Positions 45,682 through 55,141 of a stretch of 64,000 nt of DNA are shown here, one piece after another (position 1 is the first letter of the stretch; every line of letters starts with the position of its first letter). The notes beneath the pieces are model-generated. The model saw only the letters and a list, made by a program, of their open reading frames with translations. It was not told the origin of the DNA and did no database searches. This DNA comes from Burkholderiales bacterium. GTDB lineage: Bacteria; Pseudomonadota; Gammaproteobacteria; Burkholderiales; Burkholderiaceae_C. The stretch covers positions 41,126 through 105,125 of the forward strand of contig RXJV01000012.1 in the NCBI GenBank assembly GCA_003963075.1. Reading direction: 5' to 3'. A program made the position numbers and the translations under genes.

Positions 45682-46392
45682 ATGGACATTCGCAAGCTGC
45701 AACGCGCCATCGTCGATGGTCTGGAAGACGTCAAGGCCCAGAACATCGTCGTGTTCAACACCGAGCACCTGTCGCCGCTGTTCGAGCGCGTGATCATCGC
45801 GTCCGGCACCAGCAACCGTCAGACCAAGGCGCTCGCGTCCAGCGTGCGCGAAACGGTCAAGGGCCGCGGCATGGCCGTGATGCGCACCGAGGGCGAGGAC
45901 AACGGTGAATGGATCATCGTCGACTGCGGTGCGGCCGTGGTTCACGTGATGCAGCCCGCCATCCGCGACTACTACCACCTTGAAGAGATCTGGGGTGACA
46001 AGCCGGTCAAGCTCAAGCTGGGCAGCGGCGAGGTCAAACTGGTGAAGGCATCGGAAGATGCGGCACCGGCCAAGAAGGCCGCGTCGGTGAACAAGGCCGC
46101 GGCCGACAAGGCGCCCGCCGCCAAGAAGGCGGCCCCGGTGAAGAAGGCTGCGCCGGCCAAGAAGGGCGTCAGCCGCGTGGTCGGCAGCAAGACGCCGGCC
46201 GCCAAGACCGTCAAGGTCGGCGCGCCCAAGCCCGCGGCCAAGAAAGTGGCTGCCAAGGCCGCCCCGGCCAAGAAGGCGCCCGCTGCCAAGAAGGCTCCCG
46301 CGACCAAGAAGGTCGTTGCGAAGAAGGCCCCGGCCAAGACCGCTGCCAAGGCCGTGCCGGCCAAGAAGGCGGCGCCCAAGAAGAAGTCCTGA
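45682..46392 (+). CDS. rsfS: Ribosome silencing factor RsfS with a histone H1-like tail
   Basis: RsfS (RsfA/Iojap) binds uL14 and blocks 50S-30S joining in starvation. Residues 1-120 are a complete RsfS ([51 protein letters not shown]). The odd part is a further about 115 residues (nt 46048-46389) built of Lys, Ala and Pro: about 30 lysines in [18 protein letters not shown] units, like histone H1 or the AlgP/HctB-type bacterial tails. The normal length is about 105-130 aa, and this is 236 aa. The frame is clean and joins directly to rlmH (one-base overlap), so it is not an assembly artefact by appearance. Confidence 0.92.
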   Translation: MDIRKLQRAIVDGLEDVKAQNIVVFNTEHLSPLFERVIIASGTSNRQTKALASSVRETVKGRGMAVMRTEGEDNGEWIIVDCGAAVVHVMQPAIRDYYHLEEIWGDKPVKLKLGSGEVKLVKASEDAAPAKKAASVNKAAADKAPAAKKAAPVKKAAPAKKGVSRVVGSKTPAAKTVKVGAPKPAAKKVAAKAAPAKKAPAAKKAPATKKVVAKKAPAKTAAKAVPAKKAAPKKKS

Positions 46393-46859
46393 TGCGCCTG
46401 CTGCTGGTGGCCGTGGGCCAGCGCCAGCCGGCCTGGGCCGATGCGGCCTACGAGGACTTTGCCAAGCGCTTCCCGCCCGAGCTGCGGCTTGAACTGAAGG
46501 CGGTCAAGGCCGAGACGCGCGGCAGCAAGACCGCCGAGCAGCTGATGGCCGCCGAGGCGGCGCGCATCGAAGCGGCCTTGCCCAAGGGCGTGCGCCGCAT
46601 CATCCTGGACGAACGCGGCGAGCGCCGCACCTCGGTGCAGCTGGCGGAGCGGCTGAAGCTGTGGATGGGCGAGGGCCGCGATGCCGCCCTCATCATCGGC
46701 GGCCCCGATGGGCTGCATCCGGAGCTCAAAGCCACGGCCGACGAAACCCTGCGCCTGTCCGACCTGACCCTGCCCCACGCCTTCGCCCGTGTGCTGCTGG
46801 CCGAGGGCCTGTACCGGGCCTGGACCGTGACCACGGGCCACCCCTATCACCGCGAATGA
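46392..46859 (+). CDS. rlmH: 23S rRNA (pseudouridine-1915-N3)-methyltransferase
   Basis: RlmH is a SPOUT methyltransferase. The 155-aa product has [55 protein letters not shown] and the C-terminal [16 protein letters not shown]. Its start overlaps the rsfS stop by one base, and its own stop overlaps maf (ATGA). Confidence 0.97.
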   Translation: MRLLLVAVGQRQPAWADAAYEDFAKRFPPELRLELKAVKAETRGSKTAEQLMAAEAARIEAALPKGVRRIILDERGERRTSVQLAERLKLWMGEGRDAALIIGGPDGLHPELKATADETLRLSDLTLPHAFARVLLAEGLYRAWTVTTGHPYHRE

Positions 46860-47458
46860 CCGGCCTTCTCTACCTCGCCTCGCAGAGCCCACGCCGCCGC
46901 CAGTTGCTGGATCAGATCGGTGTGCGGCATGAGCTGCTGCTGCCTGGCGCCGACGAGGACGCCGAGGGCCTGGAGGCCGTGCAGCCCGGCGAGCCGCCCG
47001 AGGCCTACTGCGCCCGCGTGACGGCGGCCAAGCTGGACGCCGCGCTGGCCCGGCGCGTGGCGCGGGGCCTGCCGCAAGCGCCCATCCTGTGCGCCGACAC
47101 GACGGTGGCGGTCGACGACCTCATTCTCGGCAAGCCGGTCGACGAGGCCGATGCGGCGCGCATGCTGGCGCTGATGTCGGGCCGCACCCACCGCGTCATC
47201 ACGGCGGTCGCGGTGGGCGACACCGCGCAACAGGCCTCGGCGATGAGCGTGTCGCAGGTCGAGTTCGCAGCGCTGTCGGCGGCGCAGATCGAGCGCTACA
47301 TCGCGAGCCGGGAGCCCTTCGGCAAGGCCGGGGCTTATGCGATCCAGAGCCAGGCGGCGGCCTGGATCGTGCACATTGCGGGCAGCTACTCCGGCATCAT
47401 GGGGTTGCCCCTCTTTGAGACCGCCCGTCTGTTGGAGAAATTCGGTTTCGAGTTCTGA
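46856..47458 (+). CDS. maf: Maf family nucleoside triphosphate pyrophosphatase
   Basis: A 200-aa Maf/YhdE-type house-cleaning pyrophosphatase acting on dTTP/UTP or modified nucleotides. [20 protein letters not shown] at the start, [19 protein letters not shown], and [19 protein letters not shown]; the dTTP/UTP subgroup is implied by the DTTV spelling. ATG 46856 overlaps rlmH. Confidence 0.95.
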   Translation: MTGLLYLASQSPRRRQLLDQIGVRHELLLPGADEDAEGLEAVQPGEPPEAYCARVTAAKLDAALARRVARGLPQAPILCADTTVAVDDLILGKPVDEADAARMLALMSGRTHRVITAVAVGDTAQQASAMSVSQVEFAALSAAQIERYIASREPFGKAGAYAIQSQAAAWIVHIAGSYSGIMGLPLFETARLLEKFGFEF

Positions 47459-47506
47459 CCGCTGCGCGCCAGCTCGCGCGCAAGGGTCAGCATTCAAGGG
47501 TTCGTG

Positions 47507-48991
<1,485 letters not shown>

Positions 48992-49060
48992 TCGGCGGGC
49001 GGTCCGCATGCCGCGCGGTCCACGCTGAGCCGGCGCGCCGCTGCGGCAGAATCCCGGGCC

Positions 49061-50350
49061 ATGCTTGTACCCGTTTCTCGCCGTTGGGGCCTCGCGGCCC
49101 TGGTTGTGCTGGGCGCCGCTCTCGGCACCGGCCCCGCACTCGCGCAAGTGCGCATCGACATCGCCGGCGTTGGCGGCTCCCGCGTGCCGCTGGCCATCGT
49201 TGACTTCCGCGATGAGTCCAAGTCGCCACAGCCGATCGCGGCCATCGTCCGCGCGGACCTGGAGCGCAGTGGCCAGTTCCGCAGCGTCGACGCGCCGGGC
49301 GGCTTGAGCGAGACCAGCAGCCCGGTCTGGCCCGATTGGCGGGCCCGCCAGGCCGATGCCCTGGTCGCCGGCTCGGTTGCCAAGCTCGCCGATGGCCGGC
49401 TGGACATCCGCTTCAAGCTCTGGGATGTCGTCAAGGGCACGGAGCTCGTCGGTCAGGCCCAGGCCGTGCTGCCGGACGATGCCCGGCTGGCGGCCCACCG
49501 CATCGCCGACGTCATCTACGAAAAGCTCACCGGTGACAGGGGTGTCTTCGCGACTCGCATGGCCTATGTCACCAAGGCCGGGCCGCGCTACAGCCTTGTC
49601 GTGGCCGATGCGGACGGCGAGGGCGCCAAGGTGGCGCTGACCAGTCCCGAGCCGATCATCTCGCCGGCCTGGGCGCCCAATGGCCGGGAGCTGGCCTATG
49701 TGAGCTTCGAGAGCCGCAAGGCCACGGTGCGCATCCAGGACGTGCAGACCGGCGAGCGCCGCGTGCTGGCCGACTTCAAGGGCACCAACAGCGCACCGGC
49801 CTGGTCGCCGGACGGGCAGCAGCTGGCCCTCAGCCTGTCGCGCGAAGGCGGCACCCAGCTCTTCGTGATCAACCGCGACGGCTCCGGCCTGCGCCGCCTC
49901 ACGCAAAGCAGCGCCATCGACACCGAGGCCTGCTACACGCCGGACGGCAGCAAGATCTATTTCGTCAGCGACCGCGGCGGCGGCCCGCAGATCTACCGCA
50001 TGCCCGCCGGCGGCGGCGCTGCCGAGCGCGTGACCTTCAACGGCAACTACAACATCAGCCCGGCCATCAGCCCTGATGGCCGCACGATGGCCTACATCAC
50101 CCGCATCAACGGCAACTTCCGCCTCAGTGTGATGGACCTGGCGACCGGCCAGTCCCAGCAGATCAGCGAGACCAAAGATGACGAGAGCCCGGCCTTCTCG
50201 CCGAACGGCAGGCTCATCGTCTACGCGACCCGTGCGGGTGGCAAAGAGGTGCTGATGACGACGACGCTGGACGGCAAGATCAAGACGCCTCTGCTCGTCA
50301 CGCTGGCCGAGGTGCGCGAGCCGACCTGGGGCCCGTTTACACGTCCGTAA
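49061..50350 (+). CDS. tolB: Tol-Pal system protein TolB
   Basis: TolB is the periplasmic beta-propeller of the Tol-Pal complex. The 429-aa product has a signal peptide (ALVVLGAALGTGPALAQVRI), an N-terminal domain (VPLAIVDFRDESKSPQPIAA) and six WD-like blades (ISPAWAPNGRELAYVSFESR, WSPDGQQLALSLSREGGTQL, FSPNGRLIVYATRAGGKEVL). Starts the tolB-pal-cpoB unit; tolQRA are not here. Confidence 0.96.
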   Translation: MLVPVSRRWGLAALVVLGAALGTGPALAQVRIDIAGVGGSRVPLAIVDFRDESKSPQPIAAIVRADLERSGQFRSVDAPGGLSETSSPVWPDWRARQADALVAGSVAKLADGRLDIRFKLWDVVKGTELVGQAQAVLPDDARLAAHRIADVIYEKLTGDRGVFATRMAYVTKAGPRYSLVVADADGEGAKVALTSPEPIISPAWAPNGRELAYVSFESRKATVRIQDVQTGERRVLADFKGTNSAPAWSPDGQQLALSLSREGGTQLFVINRDGSGLRRLTQSSAIDTEACYTPDGSKIYFVSDRGGGPQIYRMPAGGGAAERVTFNGNYNISPAISPDGRTMAYITRINGNFRLSVMDLATGQSQQISETKDDESPAFSPNGRLIVYATRAGGKEVLMTTTLDGKIKTPLLVTLAEVREPTWGPFTRP

Positions 50351-50445
50351 CTCGTTGGCCCGCACCATGTTGGACAATGCCTTGCCCGCGCCGTCGCGGG
50401 TGCTGACCTGATCACCCGCCCCCGTCTGAAGTGGAGAACACTCGA

Positions 50446-50979
50446 ATGAAGCTGACCTATGCGCTTACCCTGATCGCCGCCGCGGCCCTGGCTGGCTGTG
50501 GTTCGACCGTGAAGCTGGACGAACCCAAGACGGTGCCCGTCGAGACGCGTGAGGCGCCCAAGCCGACGCCCGCCCAGGGCACGGCCGAGCCGGTTGCGCA
50601 ATCCAAGGTGGCCACTGTCGACCTGAACGCTCAGTACAACGAGCAGGTCAAGGACAAGCGCGTGGTGTATTTCGACTTCGACAGTGACGTCGTCAAGGAA
50701 GAATTCCGCCCGCTGGTCGATCTGCATGCCAAGCGCCTGAACAACAACCGCAAGATCGCGTTGAACCTGGAAGGCCATACCGATGAACGCGGTGGTCGCG
50801 AGTACAACCTGGCCCTCGGCCAGCGCCGTGCCGAGGCCGTGGCGAAGTCGCTGACGCTGCTCGGCGTCCAGGCAGCCCAGGTCGAGGCCGTGAGCTTCGG
50901 CAAGGAGCGCCCGGCCGTGCAGGGCAGCACCGAGGAAGCCTGGGCCAAGAACCGCCGCGTCGAGCTCAAGGACAAGTGA
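50446..50979 (+). CDS. pal: Peptidoglycan-associated lipoprotein Pal
   Basis: Outer-membrane lipoprotein that tethers peptidoglycan. The 177-aa product begins at ATG 50446 after GGAG, has a lipobox LAGC at residue 18, a Pro/Thr-rich linker, and an OmpA-like domain (VVYFDFDSDVVKEEF, LEGHTDERGGREYNLALGQR, NRRVELKDK). Overlaps cpoB by one base. Confidence 0.96.
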   Translation: MKLTYALTLIAAAALAGCGSTVKLDEPKTVPVETREAPKPTPAQGTAEPVAQSKVATVDLNAQYNEQVKDKRVVYFDFDSDVVKEEFRPLVDLHAKRLNNNRKIALNLEGHTDERGGREYNLALGQRRAEAVAKSLTLLGVQAAQVEAVSFGKERPAVQGSTEEAWAKNRRVELKDK

Positions 50980-51758
50980 TGCGCGTTCTGCGTTTGACGC
51001 TCGTGGCGCTCGCCGCGGGCGTGGCCTTGGCCCAGCCTGCGCGTGCCGGGCTGTTCGAGGACGACGAGGCCCGCAAGGCCATCCTCGAGCTGCGTGGCAA
51101 GGTGCAGGCCAATGAAGACCTCGCCAACAAGCGTGCCGAGCAACTCAACACGCTGATCCAGGATCAGATCCAGCCGCTGCGGCGCAGCGTGCTGGACCTG
51201 AACGCGCAGATCGACGCGCTGCGCGCCGAGATCGCCAAGCTGCGCGGCACCAACGAGCAACTCGCGCGTGACCTGGCCGACACCCAGCGCAAGCTGACCG
51301 ATCAGGCGCAGTCCGTTGATGCCCGGCTCAAACCGCTGGAGCCGCAGCGGGTCAGTCTCGATGGGCGCGAGTTCCAGGTCGGGCCCGAGGAGCGCAGCCA
51401 GTACGACGCCGCCATCGGCCTCGTGCGCCGCGGCGATTTCGCCGAGGCCGTGGCCGCGTTGAACGCCTTCCTGAAGCGCTACACCGCCAGCGGCTACACC
51501 GACTCGGTCCGCTTCTGGCTTGGCAATGCCCAGTACGGCAAGCGCGACTACAAGGACGCGATTGCGACCTTCAAGGCCTTCATCGCCGGCAACCCGGACC
51601 ATCCGCGCGCCGCTGAGGCCCTGCTGGCGCTGGCCAACTGCCAGATCGAGTTGAAGGACAACAAGTCCGCGCGGCGCAGCCTCGAAGACCTGATCAAGGC
51701 CTACCCCGGGACCGAAGCGGCTCAGGCGGGCAAAGAGCGGCTGGCCGCGCTGAAGTGA
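50979..51758 (+). CDS. cpoB: Cell division coordinator CpoB (YbgF)
   Basis: Periplasmic partner of TolA and PBP1B. The 259-aa product has a signal peptide (LVALAAGVALAQPARAG), a trimeric coiled coil (LNAQIDALRAEIAKLRGTNE) and C-terminal TPR repeats (YDAAIGLVRRGDFAEAVAAL, DYKDAIATFKAFIAGNPDHP). ATG 50979 shares its A with the pal stop; the stop overlaps tcdA. Confidence 0.94.
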   Translation: MRVLRLTLVALAAGVALAQPARAGLFEDDEARKAILELRGKVQANEDLANKRAEQLNTLIQDQIQPLRRSVLDLNAQIDALRAEIAKLRGTNEQLARDLADTQRKLTDQAQSVDARLKPLEPQRVSLDGREFQVGPEERSQYDAAIGLVRRGDFAEAVAALNAFLKRYTASGYTDSVRFWLGNAQYGKRDYKDAIATFKAFIAGNPDHPRAAEALLALANCQIELKDNKSARRSLEDLIKAYPGTEAAQAGKERLAALK

Positions 51759-52540
51759 TGTCCGCGGATCAGCTCGAGGCTGATCTGGAGCGGCGCTTCG
51801 GAGGCCTGCGCCGCCTGCACGGCGATGCGGCCTATCAGCGGCTGCGTGCCGCGCGCTTCGCGGTCGTGGGTCTGGGTGGCGTCGGCTCGTGGGCAGTCGA
51901 AGCGCTGGCTCGCAGTGGCACGGCCGAGCTGACGCTGATCGACCTCGATCAGGTTGCCGAATCCAATATCAACCGTCAGGTCCAGGCCCTGGGGTCGACG
52001 GTCGGCATGGCCAAGGCCGAGGCGCTGCGCCAGCGCATCGCCGACATCCACCCCGGCTGTGCGGTGCGGGTCATCGAGGAGTTCGTCGAACCCGACAACT
52101 GGCCCGCCCTGATCGGCAGCGCCGATTTCGACGGTCTGATCGACTGCTGCGATCAGGTGCGCGCCAAGGCCGCGCTGGCGGCCTGGGCGCGAGATCGGCG
52201 CTTGCCTTTCGTGACTGTCGGTGCGGCGGGCGGCAAGCGCGAGCCACATCGGGTGCAGATCGACGACCTCAGCGGCACGACCCACGACCCCCTGCTTGCG
52301 TCGCTGCGGCAGCGCTTGCGCAAACAGCACGGCGCACCTCGCAGCGGTGCCATCGGTGTCGCTTGCGTCTACTCACGCGAGGCCGTGCATCTGCCTCGGC
52401 AAGGGGAGGGCGGGTCCTGTGACGTCGACGGCAGCCTAAATTGCCATGGCTATGGCTCCAGTGTCGCGGTCACGGCGACGTTCGGCCTCTGTGCCGCGGC
52501 AGAGTTGCAGCGGCTGTACCTGGCCGGCAGCGCCGCGTGA
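51758..52540 (+). CDS. tcdA: tRNA threonylcarbamoyladenosine dehydratase
   Basis: An E1-like enzyme that cyclises t6A to ct6A at position 37. The 260-aa product has the nucleotide-binding VVGLGGVGSWAVEALARSGT, LIDLDQVAESNINRQ, and the C-terminal cysteine-bearing GSCDVDGSLNCHGYGSS region. It is joined to tolB-pal-cpoB by a one-base overlap; this position is common in the order. Confidence 0.94.
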   Translation: MSADQLEADLERRFGGLRRLHGDAAYQRLRAARFAVVGLGGVGSWAVEALARSGTAELTLIDLDQVAESNINRQVQALGSTVGMAKAEALRQRIADIHPGCAVRVIEEFVEPDNWPALIGSADFDGLIDCCDQVRAKAALAAWARDRRLPFVTVGAAGGKREPHRVQIDDLSGTTHDPLLASLRQRLRKQHGAPRSGAIGVACVYSREAVHLPRQGEGGSCDVDGSLNCHGYGSSVAVTATFGLCAAAELQRLYLAGSAA

Positions 52541-52560
52541 TGGCGTTCTGATGAAAATTC

Positions 52561-52596
52561 TTGCCGTGCATCAGAAAACCTGCCTATAATGGCAGG
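52561..52596 (+). promoter_or_regulatory. Promoter of the tRNA-Lys genes with a dyad at the -10
   Basis: TTGCCG (52561-52566) and a consensus TATAAT (52585-52590) are separated by 18 nt. The -10 box is exactly flanked by CCTGCC (52579-52584) and GGCAGG (52591-52596), a perfect 6-bp inverted repeat whose centre is TATAAT. The GC-rich downstream half resembles the stringent discriminator of tRNA promoters. The mature tRNA starts 20 nt after the -10. Confidence 0.8.
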
Positions 52597-52609
52597 CTCT
52601 GCTTGACGC

Positions 52610-52685
52610 GGGATGTTAGCTCAGTCGGTAGAGCAGCGGACTTTTAATCCGTTGGTCGCAGGTTCGAATCCTGCACATCCCACCA
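52610..52685 (+). tRNA. tRNA-Lys (anticodon UUU)
   Basis: 76 nt, cloverleaf complete. Acceptor GGGATGT pairs with ACATCCC (52675-52681); D loop AGTCGGTAGA; anticodon stem GCGGA/TCCGT; anticodon loop CTTTTAA giving UUU; T arm GCAGG-TTCGAAT-CCTGC; CCA is encoded (52683-52685). Reads AAA/AAG. Confidence 0.97.
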
Positions 52686-52759
52686 AGATTTCAGCGGGTG
52701 ATTCGAAGGAATCGGCGCTACAATCATAGGCTCAGCCGGGCGTCAGCCAAGCTGAATTG

Positions 52760-52835
52760 GGGCTCTTAGCTCAGTTGGTAGAGCAGCGGACTCTTAATCC
52801 GTTGGTCGTAGGTTCGAATCCTACAGGGCCCACCA
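52760..52835 (+). tRNA. tRNA-Lys (anticodon CUU)
   Basis: 76 nt. Acceptor GGGCTCT pairs with AGGGCCC; anticodon loop CTCTTAA gives CUU; T arm GTAGG-TTCGAAT-CCTAC; CCA encoded. It differs from the upstream tRNA-Lys mainly in the acceptor stem, D loop and T stem, and reads AAG. It is probably co-transcribed with it; a weak TACAAT (52719-52724) might give a second promoter. Confidence 0.97.
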
Positions 52836-52851
52836 GTTTTTCATTTGAATC

Positions 52852-52887
52852 AAGCACTCAGCGCCGACCTGGCCTGAGTGCTTTTTT
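52852..52887 (+). terminator. Intrinsic terminator of the tRNA-Lys unit
   Basis: A perfect 10-bp stem AAGCACTCAG (52852-52861) and CTGAGTGCTT (52874-52883), 12-nt loop, then a run of T (52882-52887). Confidence 0.92.
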
Positions 52888-52971
52888 CTTGCCTGTGTGT
52901 CGGCGGACCCGCTGTGCGCTCGGCGCTCGTCATCTCGGCACACGCACGCGCGCCCGCGCCGAGCGCCGCGA

Positions 52972-54576
52972 TCAACGGCCGTTGGTTTGATGCCCATGGC
53001 GCCGCCAGCTTACTAATCGCTCAAGGGCGTCGAAAGCGAGTTGCACCAGCACCGCCAGCAGCGCCGCCGGCAGCGCGCCGGCCAGCATCAAGTGGCTGTC
53101 GTTGACCGCCAGGCCGGAAACGATGCGCTCGCCCAACCCGCCAGCGCCGACGAAGGCCGCGACGGTGGCCGTGCCCACGCTGGTGACGGCAGCGGTCTTC
53201 ACACCAGCCATCAGGGTGGGCAGGGCCAGCGGCAACTCGATGCAACGCAGGGTCTGCCTGCGGGTCAGTCCGAGCGCCTGGGCCGCTTGCGTGAGCCCGA
53301 CCGGGACGGCGCGCAGGCCCGCATGGGTGTTGCGCACGATCGGCAGCAGGCCATAGACGACCAGGGCCAGCAGCGCCGGCACAAAGCCGATGCGGCCGAC
53401 GACGGCGATCAGGAAGGCCAGCAGCGCCAGCGAGGGCAGGGTCTGCAGCAGGCCCGTGACGGCCATCAGCGGGCCGGCCAGGCGTGGCAGGCGGTGGGCG
53501 GCAATGCCCAGCGGCACCGCCAGCGTGACGGCCAGCAGCAACGAGGCCGAGACCAGGGCCACATGCTGGAGCAATAGCGTGAACAGGTCTGGCGCGAGCA
53601 GCCGCGCCATCAGGCCAGGGGACGAAGGCGGGGCCGGCGTGGGCTGGCCAACGAAGCCGCGGGCGACCTCGGCAAAGGACTTGCCCTCCAGCTCGGCCGC
53701 CGCATTGAGCCGGATCATCCCAGCCTCCGACAGCCGTCCGGCCAGGCCTTGCAAGGGCCGCTCGTCCACGGTCGCTCGCATCAGCAGCACAGCGTCATAG
53801 CGCGGGAAGAAGTTCCGGTCGTCCACCAGCACGCGCACCGGCTGGCGCGCGAGCTGGGCATCGGTCGTGTAGACGTCGATCAGGTCGACCTGGCCGGCGG
53901 CCAGGGCCTGGTAGGCGAGACCGTGGTCCAGGCCGGCACCCGCAGCCAGACGCAAGCCGTAGGCGCGCTGCAGGGCCGGCCAGCCGTCGGCGCGCGCAAT
54001 GAACTCATGCGACAGGCCCGGCTTCAGTGTCGGGGCCTTGCCGGCCAGCTCAGAAATCGTCGCGATGCCGAGGCGGGCCGCGTCGCTTTCACGCATGGCC
54101 AGCGCATAGCCGTTGTTGAAGCCCAGCGGCACCGCGGCCTTCAAGCCCATGGGCGCGAGCCAGACATTGATCTGCGTCAGCGGCGCCTGCGCGTCGGCAG
54201 CGGCCTCACGCTTGAGCAGCTCGCGCACGATGGTGCCGGTGTATTCGGGGTAGAGGTCAATCTGGCCGTCGCGCAGGGCAGCGGCGAGGATGGCGGTGTT
54301 GCCCAGACCCTGGCGATGCTCGGCGGCCAGACCCTGTGCGTTCAGCGTCTGGGTGACGATCTCGCCGAGCAGATAGCTTTCGGTGAAGCGTTTGGAGCCG
54401 ACAGCCAGCGGCGCTGCTTGTGCCGTCATCACCGCTGCCATCATCGCCGCCATCACCGCCGCAAGCAGCGGCAGCGCCGCTGCCCAGCGCCAGGAGCGCG
54501 CCATGCGCGCAAAACACCGGGGCCAGGCCTGCCACCGGTTGGGCTCATGAGGTGCGGCGCTGGAGTGGGCAGTCAT
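52972..54576 (-). CDS. OpuC-type osmoprotectant ABC transporter, receptor-permease fusion
   Basis: A 534-aa fusion of substrate-binding and permease parts. After an N-terminal hydrophobic export/anchor segment (WAAALPLLAAVMAAMMAAVM), residues about 50-320 are a choline/glycine-betaine binding protein (VGSKRFTESYLLGEIVTQTL, YPEYTGTIVRELL). A linker leads to a permease with EAA-type QAAQALGLTRRQTLRCIELP and GGLGERIVSGLAV. Neighbouring genes encode no ATPase, so the partner must be elsewhere. ATG 54576 is my choice; 54585 is possible. Confidence 0.88.
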   Translation of the reverse strand: MTAHSSAAPHEPNRWQAWPRCFARMARSWRWAAALPLLAAVMAAMMAAVMTAQAAPLAVGSKRFTESYLLGEIVTQTLNAQGLAAEHRQGLGNTAILAAALRDGQIDLYPEYTGTIVRELLKREAAADAQAPLTQINVWLAPMGLKAAVPLGFNNGYALAMRESDAARLGIATISELAGKAPTLKPGLSHEFIARADGWPALQRAYGLRLAAGAGLDHGLAYQALAAGQVDLIDVYTTDAQLARQPVRVLVDDRNFFPRYDAVLLMRATVDERPLQGLAGRLSEAGMIRLNAAAELEGKSFAEVARGFVGQPTPAPPSSPGLMARLLAPDLFTLLLQHVALVSASLLLAVTLAVPLGIAAHRLPRLAGPLMAVTGLLQTLPSLALLAFLIAVVGRIGFVPALLALVVYGLLPIVRNTHAGLRAVPVGLTQAAQALGLTRRQTLRCIELPLALPTLMAGVKTAAVTSVGTATVAAFVGAGGLGERIVSGLAVNDSHLMLAGALPAALLAVLVQLAFDALERLVSWRRHGHQTNGR

Positions 54577-54705
54577 GTCCTGCATGCTAGAGGCGCTGGC
54601 GGATGCCGGGCCCGCTTGCAACAGCCTGTCAACTCGTGGAAAGCGTGACGTCGCGGCGAGCTTGCGCCTGCCTAGAGTTGCTGCAGCTTTCAACGACACC
54701 GACAC

Positions 54706-55131
54706 ATGAACGACCGCAACCTGGTCCGCGGCCTTGTGCTCGCGGCGCTTGCGCTGGGCTTCGGCCTGGGCGCGCTTCGCTACCCGATCCACGATTTCGC
54801 CCATGCGGGCCCGGGCCTGTTCCCGCTGCTGGTCAGCAGCCTGCTGGGCATCGTCGCGCTGGTCACGATCCTGCGCTCCCGCTTCGTCGCGCCGGTGCCG
54901 CTCGCGTTCAACCCGCGCAACATCGGGCTGCTGCTGGCCGCGCTGTGCAGCTTCGCCCTTGTCAGCAAGCTGCTGCACAACATGATCGCCGGCATCGTGT
55001 TGATGACCTTCATCGCGGGCTTTGCCGCGTCAACGCGGTCCTGGCGGCGCGACCTCAAGGTCGCTGCCTGCCTGGTGGCGATTGCCTTCGGTTTCCAGAA
55101 GCTGCTGGGCCTGAACCTGCCGCTGTACTGA
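54706..55131 (+). CDS. tctB: Tripartite tricarboxylate transporter small subunit TctB
   Basis: A 141-aa inner-membrane protein with four transmembrane segments (LVLAALALGFGLGALRYPI; FPLLVSSLLGIVALVTILRS; IGLLLAALCSFALVSKLLH; VAACLVAIAFGFQKLLG). PIHDFAHAGPGLFPLLVSSL matches TctB. Same operon as tctA (10-nt gap). The periplasmic receptor TctC/Bug is not in the window, as is common in this order. Confidence 0.9.
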   Translation: MNDRNLVRGLVLAALALGFGLGALRYPIHDFAHAGPGLFPLLVSSLLGIVALVTILRSRFVAPVPLAFNPRNIGLLLAALCSFALVSKLLHNMIAGIVLMTFIAGFAASTRSWRRDLKVAACLVAIAFGFQKLLGLNLPLY

Positions 55132-55141
55132 GGGCCAGGCC

